NCBI GenBank assembly: GCA_902560805.1 | Contig: CACENW010000005.1 | Coordinates: 28,852-92,851, forward strand | Source of the DNA: an uncultured Pelagibacteraceae bacterium | Lineage (GTDB): Bacteria; Pseudomonadota; Alphaproteobacteria; Pelagibacterales; Pelagibacteraceae | DNA length: 64,000 bases | Direction of reading: 5' to 3' | Shown: piece after piece, positions 8,596 to 16,774 of the stretch | Layout: each line of letters begins with the position of its first letter | Numbering within the stretch: the stretch's first letter is position 1 | Notes under the pieces: model-generated | What the model was told of the DNA's origin: nothing | Seen by the model: the letters and a program-made list of their open reading frames with translations, nothing else | Database searches by the model: none | Translations under genes and position numbers: made by a program

Positions 8596-11370
8596 TTAGT
8601 GAAGCATTCCCCAATTATCACCAACATTTACATCAACTGTTAAAGGGGTAGAAAAGGAATGATAATCACTTTGGGTAACACTGGTCATCTCATTCTGTAT
8701 TAAGTTGACCATTGCCTTTTCCTCTTTTTTTGGGACTTCGAAAATAAGCTCGTCGTGTATTTGAAGAAGTATTTTTGATTTCAAATTTTTTTCTTCATTT
8801 AATTTTTTGTGTAATCTGATCATTGCTAACCTCATAACTTCAGATGCTGACCCTTGAATTGGAGCATTAATTGCTGCTCTCTCTTGAAAATTTCTAACAT
8901 TAAAATTTTTATCATTTATTCCATTAAAATGAGATCTTCTTCCAAATATATTATTTACATAGCCACTTTTCCGGCAAAACTTAATTGTGCTATCCATATA
9001 AACTTTAATTTCAGGAAATTTAGCAAAATAAGATTCAAGAAATTCTTCAGCTTCATAATTAGAAACATTTATTTGTTTGGCTAGACCATACTGAGAAATA
9101 CCATAAATTATTCCAAAGTTTATTGCTTTGGCTTTCCTTCTATGGTCTTGATTTACTTTTTTAATATCAATATTAAATATTTGGCTCGCTGTTAATGAGT
9201 GAATATCCTCATTATTTTTGAAAGCTTTTTTAAGTTCTTTAACATCTGCAAGATCTGCTAAAATTCTCATCTCAATTTGATTATAATCTGCAGATACCAA
9301 TAAATGATCTTTTTTAGCCTTAAACGCTTTTCTTATATCTTTTCCATCTTCTGATTTAATTGGAATATTTTGTAAATTTGGATCACTTGAAGCTAATCTG
9401 CCTGTGGTTGTTGCTGCCAATAAAAAAGATGTATGAACTCTTTTTGTGTGAGGGTTAATATGTTCTGGCAAAGCATCTGAGTAAGTATTTTTTAATTTAG
9501 AAACCTGTCTCCAATCTAATATTAATTTTGGAAATTCATGACCTTTGAAGGCTAGATCTTCTAAAACACTTGCACTTGTTGCGAAACTTCCTTTTTTTGT
9601 TTTTTTTGTTCCTGCAATCTTAAGATCATTGTATATAATTTCTCCCAATTGTTTTGGTGAAGCAATGTTAAATTCTTTCTTGGAAATTTTAAAAACTTCT
9701 TTTTCAATTTTTTTGATTTTCTTATCAAATTTAGAAGAAAGAGAATTTAAAAATTTACTATCTACTTCAACACCTTCGATTTCCATAAATGCGAGTATTT
9801 TAATCAGTGGTTTTTCAAAAATTTCATAGATATTAAATAATTTTTCAGATTTTAAGCTTTTGATAAACTTTTTATATAGCCTGAAAGTAATGTCTGCATC
9901 TTCTGCTGCATAATTTTTTGCTGCTTCTAACGCTACTTCGCTAAAATTTATTTCTTTTTTACCAGTTCCAACAATTTCTTTAAATGAAATTGTCTTATGT
10001 CCTAGATGAATATCTGAAAGAGTATCCATATTATGTCTATTCTTTCCAGCATCTAAAACATAAGACATAAGCATAGTATCTTCCATCGATGAAAGTGAAA
10101 TGCCAAGTTTATAAAAAACTATAAAATCAAATTTAATATTTTGACCAATTTTTTTAACACTTGGGTCCTCTAATAAATTTTTTAATTTATCGATAACACT
10201 TTTTTTATTTAAACAATTAGAAGATTTATGACCAACTGGTATATAACAAGCTTTTCCAATTTTTGAACAAAGTGAAATTCCAACTAAATCAGCTTGATGA
10301 GGGTCTAACGAGTTGGTTTCTGTATCAACTGCAACCTCACCTACTTCTTCAGCTTCTTCTATCCATTTATCAATTTCATTAATATCTGTAATTAGATGAT
10401 AATCTTTATTATTAATTGGTTTTTGTTTTTCACTAGATTTGAAATTATTTTCAGATCCAGATAACTTTGGTTCTCCATAAGCTGAAATTGCAGAACTTAA
10501 CAATCTGTTAAATTCCATTTCTCTTAAAAATTTATAAAGTTTACCTTTATCGACCTCTTTAAGTTTAAATTCTGTTAAGTTTTTATTTACTGGTGACTTA
10601 TGATCTAATGTTACAAGTTTTTTACTAATTAAAGCTTTATCTTTATTCTCTATTAAAGTTTCTCTTCTTTTGTTCTGCTTAATCTCATGGGCAGAGTCTA
10701 ATAATTTTTCTAAAGTACCATATTTATTAATAAGTTCTGCAGCTGTTTTTACTCCTATTCCAGGAACACCTGGTACGTTGTCACTACTATCGCCAGCTAA
10801 AGATTGAACATCTATAACTTTTGAAGCATCAACACCAAACTTTTTAATTACATCCTCCTCATTGATAAATTTATTTTTCATAGGGTCAAATATTCGAACA
10901 CCTTTTTTATAAAGTTGCATTAAATCTTTATCTGATGAAACGATTGTAACTTTGGCCCCTTTTTTAAGAATTTGATCAACGTATGTAGCTATGAGATCAT
11001 CAGCTTCATAGTTTGGTAAATCCACAGAAGGTAAGTTAAATGCTAAAACTGATTTTCTAATATACTCAAACTGTGGTGCTAGATCATCAGGGGCTTCTGA
11101 TCGATTAGCTTTATAATCACTATAAATTTCATTTCTAAAAGTCTTTCTGGCTGAGTCAAAAATTACTGCAAAATGAGTTGGCTTTTGTAGATTTTGATTA
11201 GATTTTGAGTCTTCTAATAATTTAAACAACATGCTGCAAAATCCACTTACAGCACCTGTAGGTAGTCCATCGCTTTTTCTAGTTAATGGTGGTAAAGCAT
11301 AATAAGCTCTAAAAATATAACCAGAGCCATCTATTAAATAAAAATGATCTGTTTTTTGTATTTTATTCAT
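8596..11370 (-). CDS. polA: DNA polymerase I
   Basis: Repair and Okazaki-fragment-processing polymerase. All three domains are visible. The N-terminal 5' nuclease (residues ~1-290) includes 'YLIDGSGYIFRAYYALPPL' and 'LAGDSSDNVPGVPGIGVKTA'. The 3'-5' exonuclease carries acidic motifs 'VDTETNSLD' (about residue 350), 'GQNIKFDF' and 'YAAEDADITF', so proofreading residues appear intact. The family A polymerase has motif A 'DYNQIEMRILA', O-helix 'RRKAKAINFGIIYG' and motif C 'QIHDELIFEV'. The frame also allows a TTG four codons upstream (11382); the ATG at 11370 is preferred. Confidence 0.97.
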   Translation of the reverse strand: MNKIQKTDHFYLIDGSGYIFRAYYALPPLTRKSDGLPTGAVSGFCSMLFKLLEDSKSNQNLQKPTHFAVIFDSARKTFRNEIYSDYKANRSEAPDDLAPQFEYIRKSVLAFNLPSVDLPNYEADDLIATYVDQILKKGAKVTIVSSDKDLMQLYKKGVRIFDPMKNKFINEEDVIKKFGVDASKVIDVQSLAGDSSDNVPGVPGIGVKTAAELINKYGTLEKLLDSAHEIKQNKRRETLIENKDKALISKKLVTLDHKSPVNKNLTEFKLKEVDKGKLYKFLREMEFNRLLSSAISAYGEPKLSGSENNFKSSEKQKPINNKDYHLITDINEIDKWIEEAEEVGEVAVDTETNSLDPHQADLVGISLCSKIGKACYIPVGHKSSNCLNKKSVIDKLKNLLEDPSVKKIGQNIKFDFIVFYKLGISLSSMEDTMLMSYVLDAGKNRHNMDTLSDIHLGHKTISFKEIVGTGKKEINFSEVALEAAKNYAAEDADITFRLYKKFIKSLKSEKLFNIYEIFEKPLIKILAFMEIEGVEVDSKFLNSLSSKFDKKIKKIEKEVFKISKKEFNIASPKQLGEIIYNDLKIAGTKKTKKGSFATSASVLEDLAFKGHEFPKLILDWRQVSKLKNTYSDALPEHINPHTKRVHTSFLLAATTTGRLASSDPNLQNIPIKSEDGKDIRKAFKAKKDHLLVSADYNQIEMRILADLADVKELKKAFKNNEDIHSLTASQIFNIDIKKVNQDHRRKAKAINFGIIYGISQYGLAKQINVSNYEAEEFLESYFAKFPEIKVYMDSTIKFCRKSGYVNNIFGRRSHFNGINDKNFNVRNFQERAAINAPIQGSASEVMRLAMIRLHKKLNEEKNLKSKILLQIHDELIFEVPKKEEKAMVNLIQNEMTSVTQSDYHSFSTPLTVDVNVGDNWGMLH

Positions 11371-11481
11371 GAAGATTAACAAATATTACATTGCTAACAA
11401 TTTCTGTATATAAAAAAATAAAATTAAATCTTTAAGCTAATATAACTAGATTATTTTTTATATTTTGAGTATTATTTTGTC

Positions 11482-12033
11482 ATGGAACTTACAAAAAACT
11501 TAACGCAAACAAAAATCGTAAAATCTTTGTTAGCTGTGATTCTAGGTTCAATTGCTTTAACTATCTCTGCAAAAATTAAAATTCCATTTTATCCAGTTCC
11601 AATGACGATGCAGACATTTGTTGTTTTATTCCTAGGTATAAGCTTAGGTTATAAAATTGGTTTAGCTTCTGTGGGTTTATATTTATTAGAGGGTATTGCA
11701 GGATTGCCTGTATTTTCAAATTCTCCTGAAAAAGGAATTGGTATAGTTTATTTTACAGGCCCAACGATGGGTTATTTAATTGGTTTTTTGACTGCCTGTT
11801 ATTTAGCCTCAAAAATTAATACAAAAGATAATTTAATAAGTATTTTAATTAAATTAGTTATTGCAACCTCTACAATCTATATCTTGGGCTTAATATGGCT
11901 AGGAACATTAATTGGTTGGGATAAACCAATATTTACATTAGGTGCAAAACCATTTTTATTAGCAGAATTGTTTAAAATTATTATTTTAACATTAATTACT
12001 AAAAAAATAATTAAAATTAGAAATATTATCTAG
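11482..12033 (+). CDS. bioY: Biotin transporter BioY (ECF S-component)
   Basis: Integral membrane biotin-binding protein. The sequence has about six hydrophobic helices and the BioY hallmarks 'IPFYPVPMTMQTFVVLFLG', 'LYLLEGIAGLPVFS' and 'GPTMGYLIGF', with 'WLGTLIGW' near the C-terminus. Length (183) is normal. It is a single gene on the plus strand; no ECF ATPase or EcfT gene is nearby, so it either works alone, as reported for some BioY proteins, or uses a distant module. Presence of a dedicated importer suggests dependence on external biotin, which is inference. Its 3' end overlaps the end of the convergent regA-like gene by 8 bases. Confidence 0.92.
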   Translation: MELTKNLTQTKIVKSLLAVILGSIALTISAKIKIPFYPVPMTMQTFVVLFLGISLGYKIGLASVGLYLLEGIAGLPVFSNSPEKGIGIVYFTGPTMGYLIGFLTACYLASKINTKDNLISILIKLVIATSTIYILGLIWLGTLIGWDKPIFTLGAKPFLLAELFKIIILTLITKKIIKIRNII

Positions 12034-12589
12034 GAGATCTTTTAGAAAGAATTCTTTGAAGAGTTCTTCTGTGCATCTTCAGTCTTCGAGCAGTTTCGGA
12101 AACATTCCTATTACATAATTCAAACACTCTGTGAATATGTTCCCATTTAACTCTATCTGCTGACATTGGATTTTCTGGTGGTGCAGCCTTTTTAGCTGGG
12201 TCTGCCAACAATGCCTTTTCTACATCTTCTGCATCTGCTGGTTTTGCTAAGTAGTCAATTGCGCCTTCTTTAATAGCTGCAACTGCAGTAGGAATATTTC
12301 CATAACCCGTAAGCATTATAATTCGACTATCATTGTTAGAAGATTGAATTTCCTTAACAACCTCAAGACCATTACCATCTCCAAGTCTTAAGTCTACAAC
12401 TGCAAAACCTGGCTTTTTACTTTTAACGGATTCAACTCCCTTTTGTACACTCTCAGCTTGAAAAACTTCAAATCCTTTCTTTTCCATAGCTCTTGCCAAT
12501 CTTTCTCTAAAAGGATTGTCATCATCTACTATTAAAAGCGTCTTATTTTCGAATTCGCTTAAATTTTGTAATTTGGCTTCATTTTTCAT
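12026..12589 (-). CDS. regA: RegA/PrrA/ActR-family response regulator
   Basis: Redox-type response regulator of the RegA (PrrA, ActR) family, which in Alphaproteobacteria controls respiration and energy genes together with the kinase RegB. The receiver domain shows 'LIVDDDNPFRERLA', phosphoacceptor Asp in 'FAVVDLRLGDGNGLE' and Lys in 'DYLAKPADAEDV'. A short linker leads to a Fis-type helix-turn-helix at the C-terminus, 'VSETARRLKMHRRTLQRIL', very close to the conserved RegA helix. Length (187) is typical. No RegB-type kinase is adjacent, so it is an orphan in this window. An AAGGGA ribosome site lies just before the ATG. Confidence 0.9.
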   Translation of the reverse strand: MKNEAKLQNLSEFENKTLLIVDDDNPFRERLARAMEKKGFEVFQAESVQKGVESVKSKKPGFAVVDLRLGDGNGLEVVKEIQSSNNDSRIIMLTGYGNIPTAVAAIKEGAIDYLAKPADAEDVEKALLADPAKKAAPPENPMSADRVKWEHIHRVFELCNRNVSETARRLKMHRRTLQRILSKRSPR

Positions 12590-12701
12590 GTCCCTTATAT
12601 GGGGTCAAAATCTAATATTACAATATATGAAAATTAAGCAAATCAGCCTTGAATTATTTGCTTTACATTGCCTGTGTTTACATTATATGGCTCAAATTAT
12701 T

Positions 12702-12726
12702 AAAGTTTTATTAAAAACTTTTTTTT
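12702..12726 (+). terminator. Hairpin plus T-tract upstream of ornithine decarboxylase (terminator or attenuator-like)
   Basis: AAAGTTTT (12702-12709) and AAAACTTT (12714-12721) pair perfectly around an ATTA loop and are followed by T residues to 12726. The shape is that of an intrinsic terminator, but it has a single G-C pair and sits upstream of the ribosome site rather than after a plus-strand gene. It could attenuate the polyamine operon, end a short leader RNA, or be chance in AT-rich DNA. Confidence 0.35.
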
Positions 12727-12741
12727 ATTAAATTTTTTTTT

Positions 12742-12746
12742 GGAGG
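12742..12746 (+). promoter_or_regulatory. Strong Shine-Dalgarno site (GGAGG) deciding the ornithine decarboxylase start
   Basis: GGAGG lies 8 bases before the ATG at 12755. It would overlap the alternative upstream TTG (12740) and so excludes it. An out-of-frame ATG at 12750 lies too close to the site. Most genes here have weaker purine-rich sites, so this one suggests efficient initiation. Confidence 0.7.
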
Positions 12747-12754
12747 CATATGAT

Positions 12755-13939
12755 ATGCAAAAATTTAAGTCAGTTGAAGAACTTATAAATCAACTGAAAC
12801 CTGAAAAACCTGTTTATTGTATTAGGAAGAAATCCATAGAGTCTTCAGTTAAATTTTTCTTAGATAAGTTCCCTGGAAAAATATTATATGCAGTCAAAAC
12901 AAACCCACATCCTGAAGTTATTCAAACCATTTTAAAAACAGGTGTAAACCAATTTGATGTTGCCTCAATTGAAGAAATTAAGGCCATAAGAAAACTAACT
13001 CAAAATGCAAAATGCTCTTACATGCATACTGTAAAAAGCAGAGAAAGTATAAAAGAAGCCTATTTTAATTATGGTGTAAAAACTTTCTCATTAGATACTA
13101 AAGAAGAGTTAATTAAAATTATTGAAAGTACAAATAATGCAAAAGATTTAGAATTATTTGTTAGAGTTGCTGTTTCAAATGAGCATGCTGAAATTGATTT
13201 ATCTAAAAAGTTTGGAGCACTAACATCTGAAGCTGTAGGATTACTAAGATTAGTAAAACAATATGCAAAAAAAATTGGCTTAAGTTTTCATGTAGGATCG
13301 CAGTGTATGCATCCAATTTCATACGCCAAAGGCATAAATGAAATTGGAAATATAATTAAAAAAACAAAAATAATACCTGATACAATAAATGTTGGTGGGG
13401 GATTTCCTACAATTTATCCAGATTTAATTCCTCAATCGTTGGATGAATATTTCAATGAAATTAAAAAAAGTTTATCTAATTTAAAATTAGAGAAGCTACC
13501 AGAGATAATTTGTGAACCAGGAAGAGCATTAGTTGCAGAAAGTGGCTCAACAATTGTTAAAGTTAATCTAAGAAAAAAACAAAAACTTTATATAAATGAT
13601 GGAACATATGGAACCCTATTTGATGCAGGGACACCTAACTTAGTTTATCCATCTAAAATGATTAAAGAAAATTCTAATAAAATAATTTCAAAAAAATTCA
13701 CTGCTTTTGATTTCTTTGGTCCTACTTGTGATAGCATGGATTATATGAAAGGACCTTTTTTATTACCAAATAATGTTAAGGAAAATGACTACATAGAGCT
13801 TGGTCAACTTGGAGCATATGGATTAACGTTTAGAACACAATTCAATGGTTACTATTCAAATGAAATTTATGAAGTTGAAGATAAACCAATAATGTCAATG
13901 TATGAAAAAGACGTTAACAGCGCTCATATGGTTGCTTAA
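12755..13939 (+). CDS. Ornithine/lysine decarboxylase, alanine-racemase-fold (group IV) type
   Basis: PLP enzyme that most likely decarboxylates ornithine to putrescine. Seen are the PLP-lysine motif 'YAVKTNPHPEV' near residue 50, 'SFHVGSQCM' near 185, the phosphate-binding 'NVGGGFPTIYP', 'CEPGRALVAESG' near 255 and the second active-site segment 'FFGPTCDSMDYM' with the catalytic Cys near 325. The F-G-P-T-C-D-S-x-D form fits ornithine/lysine decarboxylases rather than diaminopimelate decarboxylase (usually G-P-x-C-E-S). Length is about 394. The stop overlaps the ATG of the DHS-like gene (TAATG). It opens a three-gene polyamine operon. Lysine as a second substrate cannot be excluded. Confidence 0.88.
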   Translation: MQKFKSVEELINQLKPEKPVYCIRKKSIESSVKFFLDKFPGKILYAVKTNPHPEVIQTILKTGVNQFDVASIEEIKAIRKLTQNAKCSYMHTVKSRESIKEAYFNYGVKTFSLDTKEELIKIIESTNNAKDLELFVRVAVSNEHAEIDLSKKFGALTSEAVGLLRLVKQYAKKIGLSFHVGSQCMHPISYAKGINEIGNIIKKTKIIPDTINVGGGFPTIYPDLIPQSLDEYFNEIKKSLSNLKLEKLPEIICEPGRALVAESGSTIVKVNLRKKQKLYINDGTYGTLFDAGTPNLVYPSKMIKENSNKIISKKFTAFDFFGPTCDSMDYMKGPFLLPNNVKENDYIELGQLGAYGLTFRTQFNGYYSNEIYEVEDKPIMSMYEKDVNSAHMVA

Positions 13940-14982
13940 TGTCAGACCAAAAAAATCCAGGACATAATAGAAAAAGAGATTTTTTAAAAAATCCTGTTGA
14001 ACATATAGATATTACTTCATTTGACTCTAGAACAATTATTTCCTCAATGGAAAAAATGTCATTTGTATCTAGAGAAACTGCAAATGCAGCAAACATTTAC
14101 AATGAAATGCTTAAAGATAAGGAATGTACAATCTTTCTTACTTTAGCAGGATCAACATCTGCAGCAGGGTGCATGAATATTTATAAAGATCTTGTTAAAT
14201 ACAATATGGTTGATGCAATTGTAGCAACAGGAGCATCAATTGTGGACATGGATTTTTTTGAAGCACTTGGATTTAAACATTATCAGGGATCTCAATTTCA
14301 AGATGATACTGAATTAAGAGATAATTATATAGATAGAATTTACGACACTTATATTGATGAAGAAGAGCTTCAAATGTGTGATAAAATTATTTGTGAGATA
14401 GCGGATACTTTAGAACCAAGAAGTTATACATCAAGAGAATTTATTTTTGAAATGGGGAAATATTTAAAAAAAAATTCAAAAAAGAAAGACTCTTTAATTG
14501 AAACAGCTTACGATAATAATGTTCCTATATTTTGTCCTGCTTTCACAGATTCAAGTGCAGGCTTTGGTCTTGTAATGCATCAAGAAAAAAATCCTAAAAA
14601 ACATATGACAATAGACTCTGTTAGAGAATTTAGAGAACTTACAGAAATTAAAATTAAATCAAAAGGTTCTGGTTTATTTATGATTGGTGGGGGAGTTCCT
14701 AAAAATTTTATTCAAGATACCGTTATTTGTGCTGAACTTCTCGGTAAAAATGTAGATATGCATAAGTATGCAGTACAAATTACAGTTGCTGATAGTAGAG
14801 ATGGTGCGTGCAGTAGCTCTACATTAAAAGAAGCAAGTTCTTGGGGTAAGGTGGATATCACTAAAGAACAAATGGTATTTGCTGAAGCGACAAGCGTATT
14901 ACCACTAATAGCTAGTGATGCTTACCACAAAGGCGAGTGGAAAAATAGAGAACGAAAAAACTTCACAAAAATATTTATATAA
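13939..14982 (+). CDS. Deoxyhypusine synthase-family protein (possible homospermidine/aminobutyl transferase)
   Basis: Member of the deoxyhypusine synthase family, NAD-dependent enzymes that transfer an aminobutyl group from spermidine to an amine acceptor. Seen are 'FLTLAGSTSAAG' near residue 70, 'IVATGASIVDMDFFEALG' (NAD-site region), 'CPAFTDSSAGFGL', 'MIGGGVPKNFIQD' and 'SSWGKVDI', which holds the lysine that forms the imine in the eukaryotic enzyme. Bacteria lack hypusinated eIF5A, so the acceptor here is probably a free polyamine; homospermidine formation is one possibility. It sits between ornithine decarboxylase and a ureohydrolase with overlap or near-zero spacing, which supports a polyamine role. 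The exact reaction is inferred. Confidence 0.82.
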   Translation: MSDQKNPGHNRKRDFLKNPVEHIDITSFDSRTIISSMEKMSFVSRETANAANIYNEMLKDKECTIFLTLAGSTSAAGCMNIYKDLVKYNMVDAIVATGASIVDMDFFEALGFKHYQGSQFQDDTELRDNYIDRIYDTYIDEEELQMCDKIICEIADTLEPRSYTSREFIFEMGKYLKKNSKKKDSLIETAYDNNVPIFCPAFTDSSAGFGLVMHQEKNPKKHMTIDSVREFRELTEIKIKSKGSGLFMIGGGVPKNFIQDTVICAELLGKNVDMHKYAVQITVADSRDGACSSSTLKEASSWGKVDITKEQMVFAEATSVLPLIASDAYHKGEWKNRERKNFTKIFI

Positions 14983-14984
14983 AA

Positions 14985-15860
14985 TTGAAATATTTATCAA
15001 ACAAGCATGGTTTCTTAGGAATTGATAATAAATTCAACTTCAAAGAAAAAGTAGTAATTGTTCCATTTGGGCTTGAAAAAACAGTTAGTTATGGCAGTGG
15101 CACAAAAAATGGACCAAAGGAAATTATCAAAGCTTCTCATCAAGTTGAGCTTTATGATGAGGAATTAAATTGTGAACCTTACAAAAAGATAGGTATCAAA
15201 ACATTAAAACCGTTTAAAATAGATAAAAATATTAAATTAGCATTAAATAAAATTTCTAAAATCAATGGAGAAATTTTAAATAAAAAACTATTTCCAATGA
15301 CTTTTGGTGGTGAACATTCAATCACACCAGGATGCATTGTTCCTTTTACAAAAAAATTTAAGAATATTTGTCTTTTACATTTTGATGCTCACGCAGATTT
15401 ACGTCAAAGTTATAATGGTGAAAAATTTTCACATGCATCAGCAATAAGAAGATGTTTAGATTATAAAAATGTATCTTTAATTTCTTTTGGAATAAGAAAT
15501 ATATCAGAAAGTGAAATTCCATATTTGAAAAAAAATTCAAATAGAATAGATATTTTTTGGGCAAAAGATAAAAAAAGATGGAATTTAAATAAATTCAAAA
15601 AATTAATAAAAAACAAGACTGTTTACTTAACGTTTGATGTAGACGGATTAGACTCAAGTATTATGCCAGCTACTGGAACACCTGAACCAGGTGGATTATT
15701 GTGGGATGAAACATTAGAGATAATTAGAATTGCTGCGAAAAATTCAAATATAGTTGGAGCTGACATTAATGAACTTTCTCCAATTAAAGGATTTAACTCC
15801 TATAATTTTCTTGTTGCTAAATTAGCTTATAAAATTTTATCTTACAAATTTTTATATTAA
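14985..15860 (+). CDS. speB: Agmatinase/arginase-family ureohydrolase
   Basis: Mn-dependent ureohydrolase, probably an agmatinase or a relative acting on another guanidino compound. Metal-binding motifs are all visible: 'GGEHSITPG' near residue 105, 'HFDAHADLR' near 128 and 'TFDVDGLDSSIMPATGTPEPGG' near 215. Length (291) is typical. The start is TTG, two bases after the stop of the DHS-like gene; no ATG lies near the N-terminus, so TTG is accepted. Its 3' end overlaps the convergent transporter gene by 4 bases. With ornithine decarboxylase in the same operon it may give a second route to putrescine, or process a guanidino polyamine. Substrate is not decided by sequence. Confidence 0.82.
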   Translation: MKYLSNKHGFLGIDNKFNFKEKVVIVPFGLEKTVSYGSGTKNGPKEIIKASHQVELYDEELNCEPYKKIGIKTLKPFKIDKNIKLALNKISKINGEILNKKLFPMTFGGEHSITPGCIVPFTKKFKNICLLHFDAHADLRQSYNGEKFSHASAIRRCLDYKNVSLISFGIRNISESEIPYLKKNSNRIDIFWAKDKKRWNLNKFKKLIKNKTVYLTFDVDGLDSSIMPATGTPEPGGLLWDETLEIIRIAAKNSNIVGADINELSPIKGFNSYNFLVAKLAYKILSYKFLY

Positions 15861-16411
15861 ACTTTTATTGGCTTAAATATTTTTAATAAAATTCTAAATG
15901 GAATTAACATTATTAATGCCACTAATATTTTAACACCCAAATCACCTAAAGATAAAGTTACCCAAGGAACTCCTGTTCCATAAAATGATATTGAAAAAAA
16001 TAAAAAAGTATCAATAGTTGAACCAATTAATGATGAAGTTAGTGGTGCAACAAACCACTGTTTTTTTCTTAGTCGATCAAATATTTGAATATCAAGCAAT
16101 TGGGCTGTAAGGAAAGCGATTCCTGATCCAACTGCAATTCTTATAGAAATTAAATCTTCAAAGTTTGTTGAAAAAAATAGAGTAAAAATAATTCCTATCA
16201 AAAAACCAAAATAAACTATTTTTCTTGCGATTATCTTTCCATAAGATCTATTTGCTAAATCGGTTATCAAAAAAGCTACAGGATAACTAAATGCTCCATA
16301 AGTAAGAATTTCGTTTAATCCATAATAATTTATTGGAAATTGAACAAGATAGTTTGAGGATAAAACAACCACACCCATCATTAAAGATAGGCTTATAAAT
16401 AATTTATTCAT
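15857..16411 (-). CDS. yhhQ: Queuosine precursor transporter (YhhQ/VUT family)
   Basis: Small polytopic membrane protein of the YhhQ (DUF165, VUT) family, which imports a queuosine precursor such as preQ0/preQ1. The N-terminal region 'VVVLSSNYLVQFPINYYG', 'GAFSYPVAFLITDLANRSYG' (the family's F-x-x-T-D-x-x-x-E/N-x-Y-G signature) and 'SGIAFLTAQLLDIQIFD' are characteristic. About five to six helices fill 184 residues. It starts one base into the rpmB stop (minus strand), so it is the last gene of a lysS-pyrD-rpmB-yhhQ run. Import rather than synthesis of the base would fit a reduced genome. Confidence 0.88.
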   Translation of the reverse strand: MNKLFISLSLMMGVVVLSSNYLVQFPINYYGLNEILTYGAFSYPVAFLITDLANRSYGKIIARKIVYFGFLIGIIFTLFFSTNFEDLISIRIAVGSGIAFLTAQLLDIQIFDRLRKKQWFVAPLTSSLIGSTIDTFLFFSISFYGTGVPWVTLSLGDLGVKILVALIMLIPFRILLKIFKPIKV

Positions 16412-16722
16412 TAAGCAGATTTAGCTACTGGCTTTTTTTTATATGGTGATTTTAATAAAATAACTTTTTTAAGTTTTTTTAATCTTGGAGATATATTTTT
16501 ATTTTTTACAGTTTTTAAAAACTCGTCAAAACTTCCTTTTTTATCAACTGATCTTACTCCTGAATTGCTAACTGTTAGTTTCAAACTTCTTCCAGCAAGC
16601 TCACTTGTAAATTTTACTTTTTTTAAATTAGGTAAAAATCTTCTTTTAGTCTTATTATTAGCATGACTAACATTATGACCTTTCATAGGAATTTTACCAG
16701 TTAGTTCGCATTTTTTTGACAT
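16411..16722 (-). CDS. rpmB: 50S ribosomal protein L28
   Basis: Large-subunit ribosomal protein L28. The N-terminus '[26 protein letters not shown]' is the family signature, and the rest ('[10 protein letters not shown]', '[23 protein letters not shown]') follows the alphaproteobacterial form of about 100 residues. The reading frame is open upstream to 16797, overlapping the end of pyrD, but the ATG at 16722 places the conserved M-S-K at the N-terminus and is clearly the start. It ends one base inside the queuosine transporter start. Confidence 0.96.
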   Translation of the reverse strand: MSKKCELTGKIPMKGHNVSHANNKTKRRFLPNLKKVKFTSELAGRSLKLTVSNSGVRSVDKKGSFDEFLKTVKNKNISPRLKKLKKVILLKSPYKKKPVAKSA

Positions 16723-16774
16723 AATTTCACTGCCTATATAAGGGGAGATATTAAAGGCGTCAAGTTTATTAAAA

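Larger units (their letters stand above)
12590..12754 (+). promoter_or_regulatory. Divergent intergenic region and leader of the polyamine operon
   Basis: This 165-base gap separates the divergent regA and ornithine decarboxylase genes. A possible plus-strand promoter is TTTACA (12662-12667) with TATATG (12684-12689), spacing 16. It would start transcription just before an 8-bp hairpin at 12702-12721. I see no ORF, tRNA or known riboswitch here. The promoter reading is weak because the whole region is AT-rich. Confidence 0.35.

Noticed and set aside
11371..11481. Divergent promoters between polA and bioY
   Set aside because: The gap must hold promoters, but no pair of boxes stands out from the AT-rich background, so none is called.
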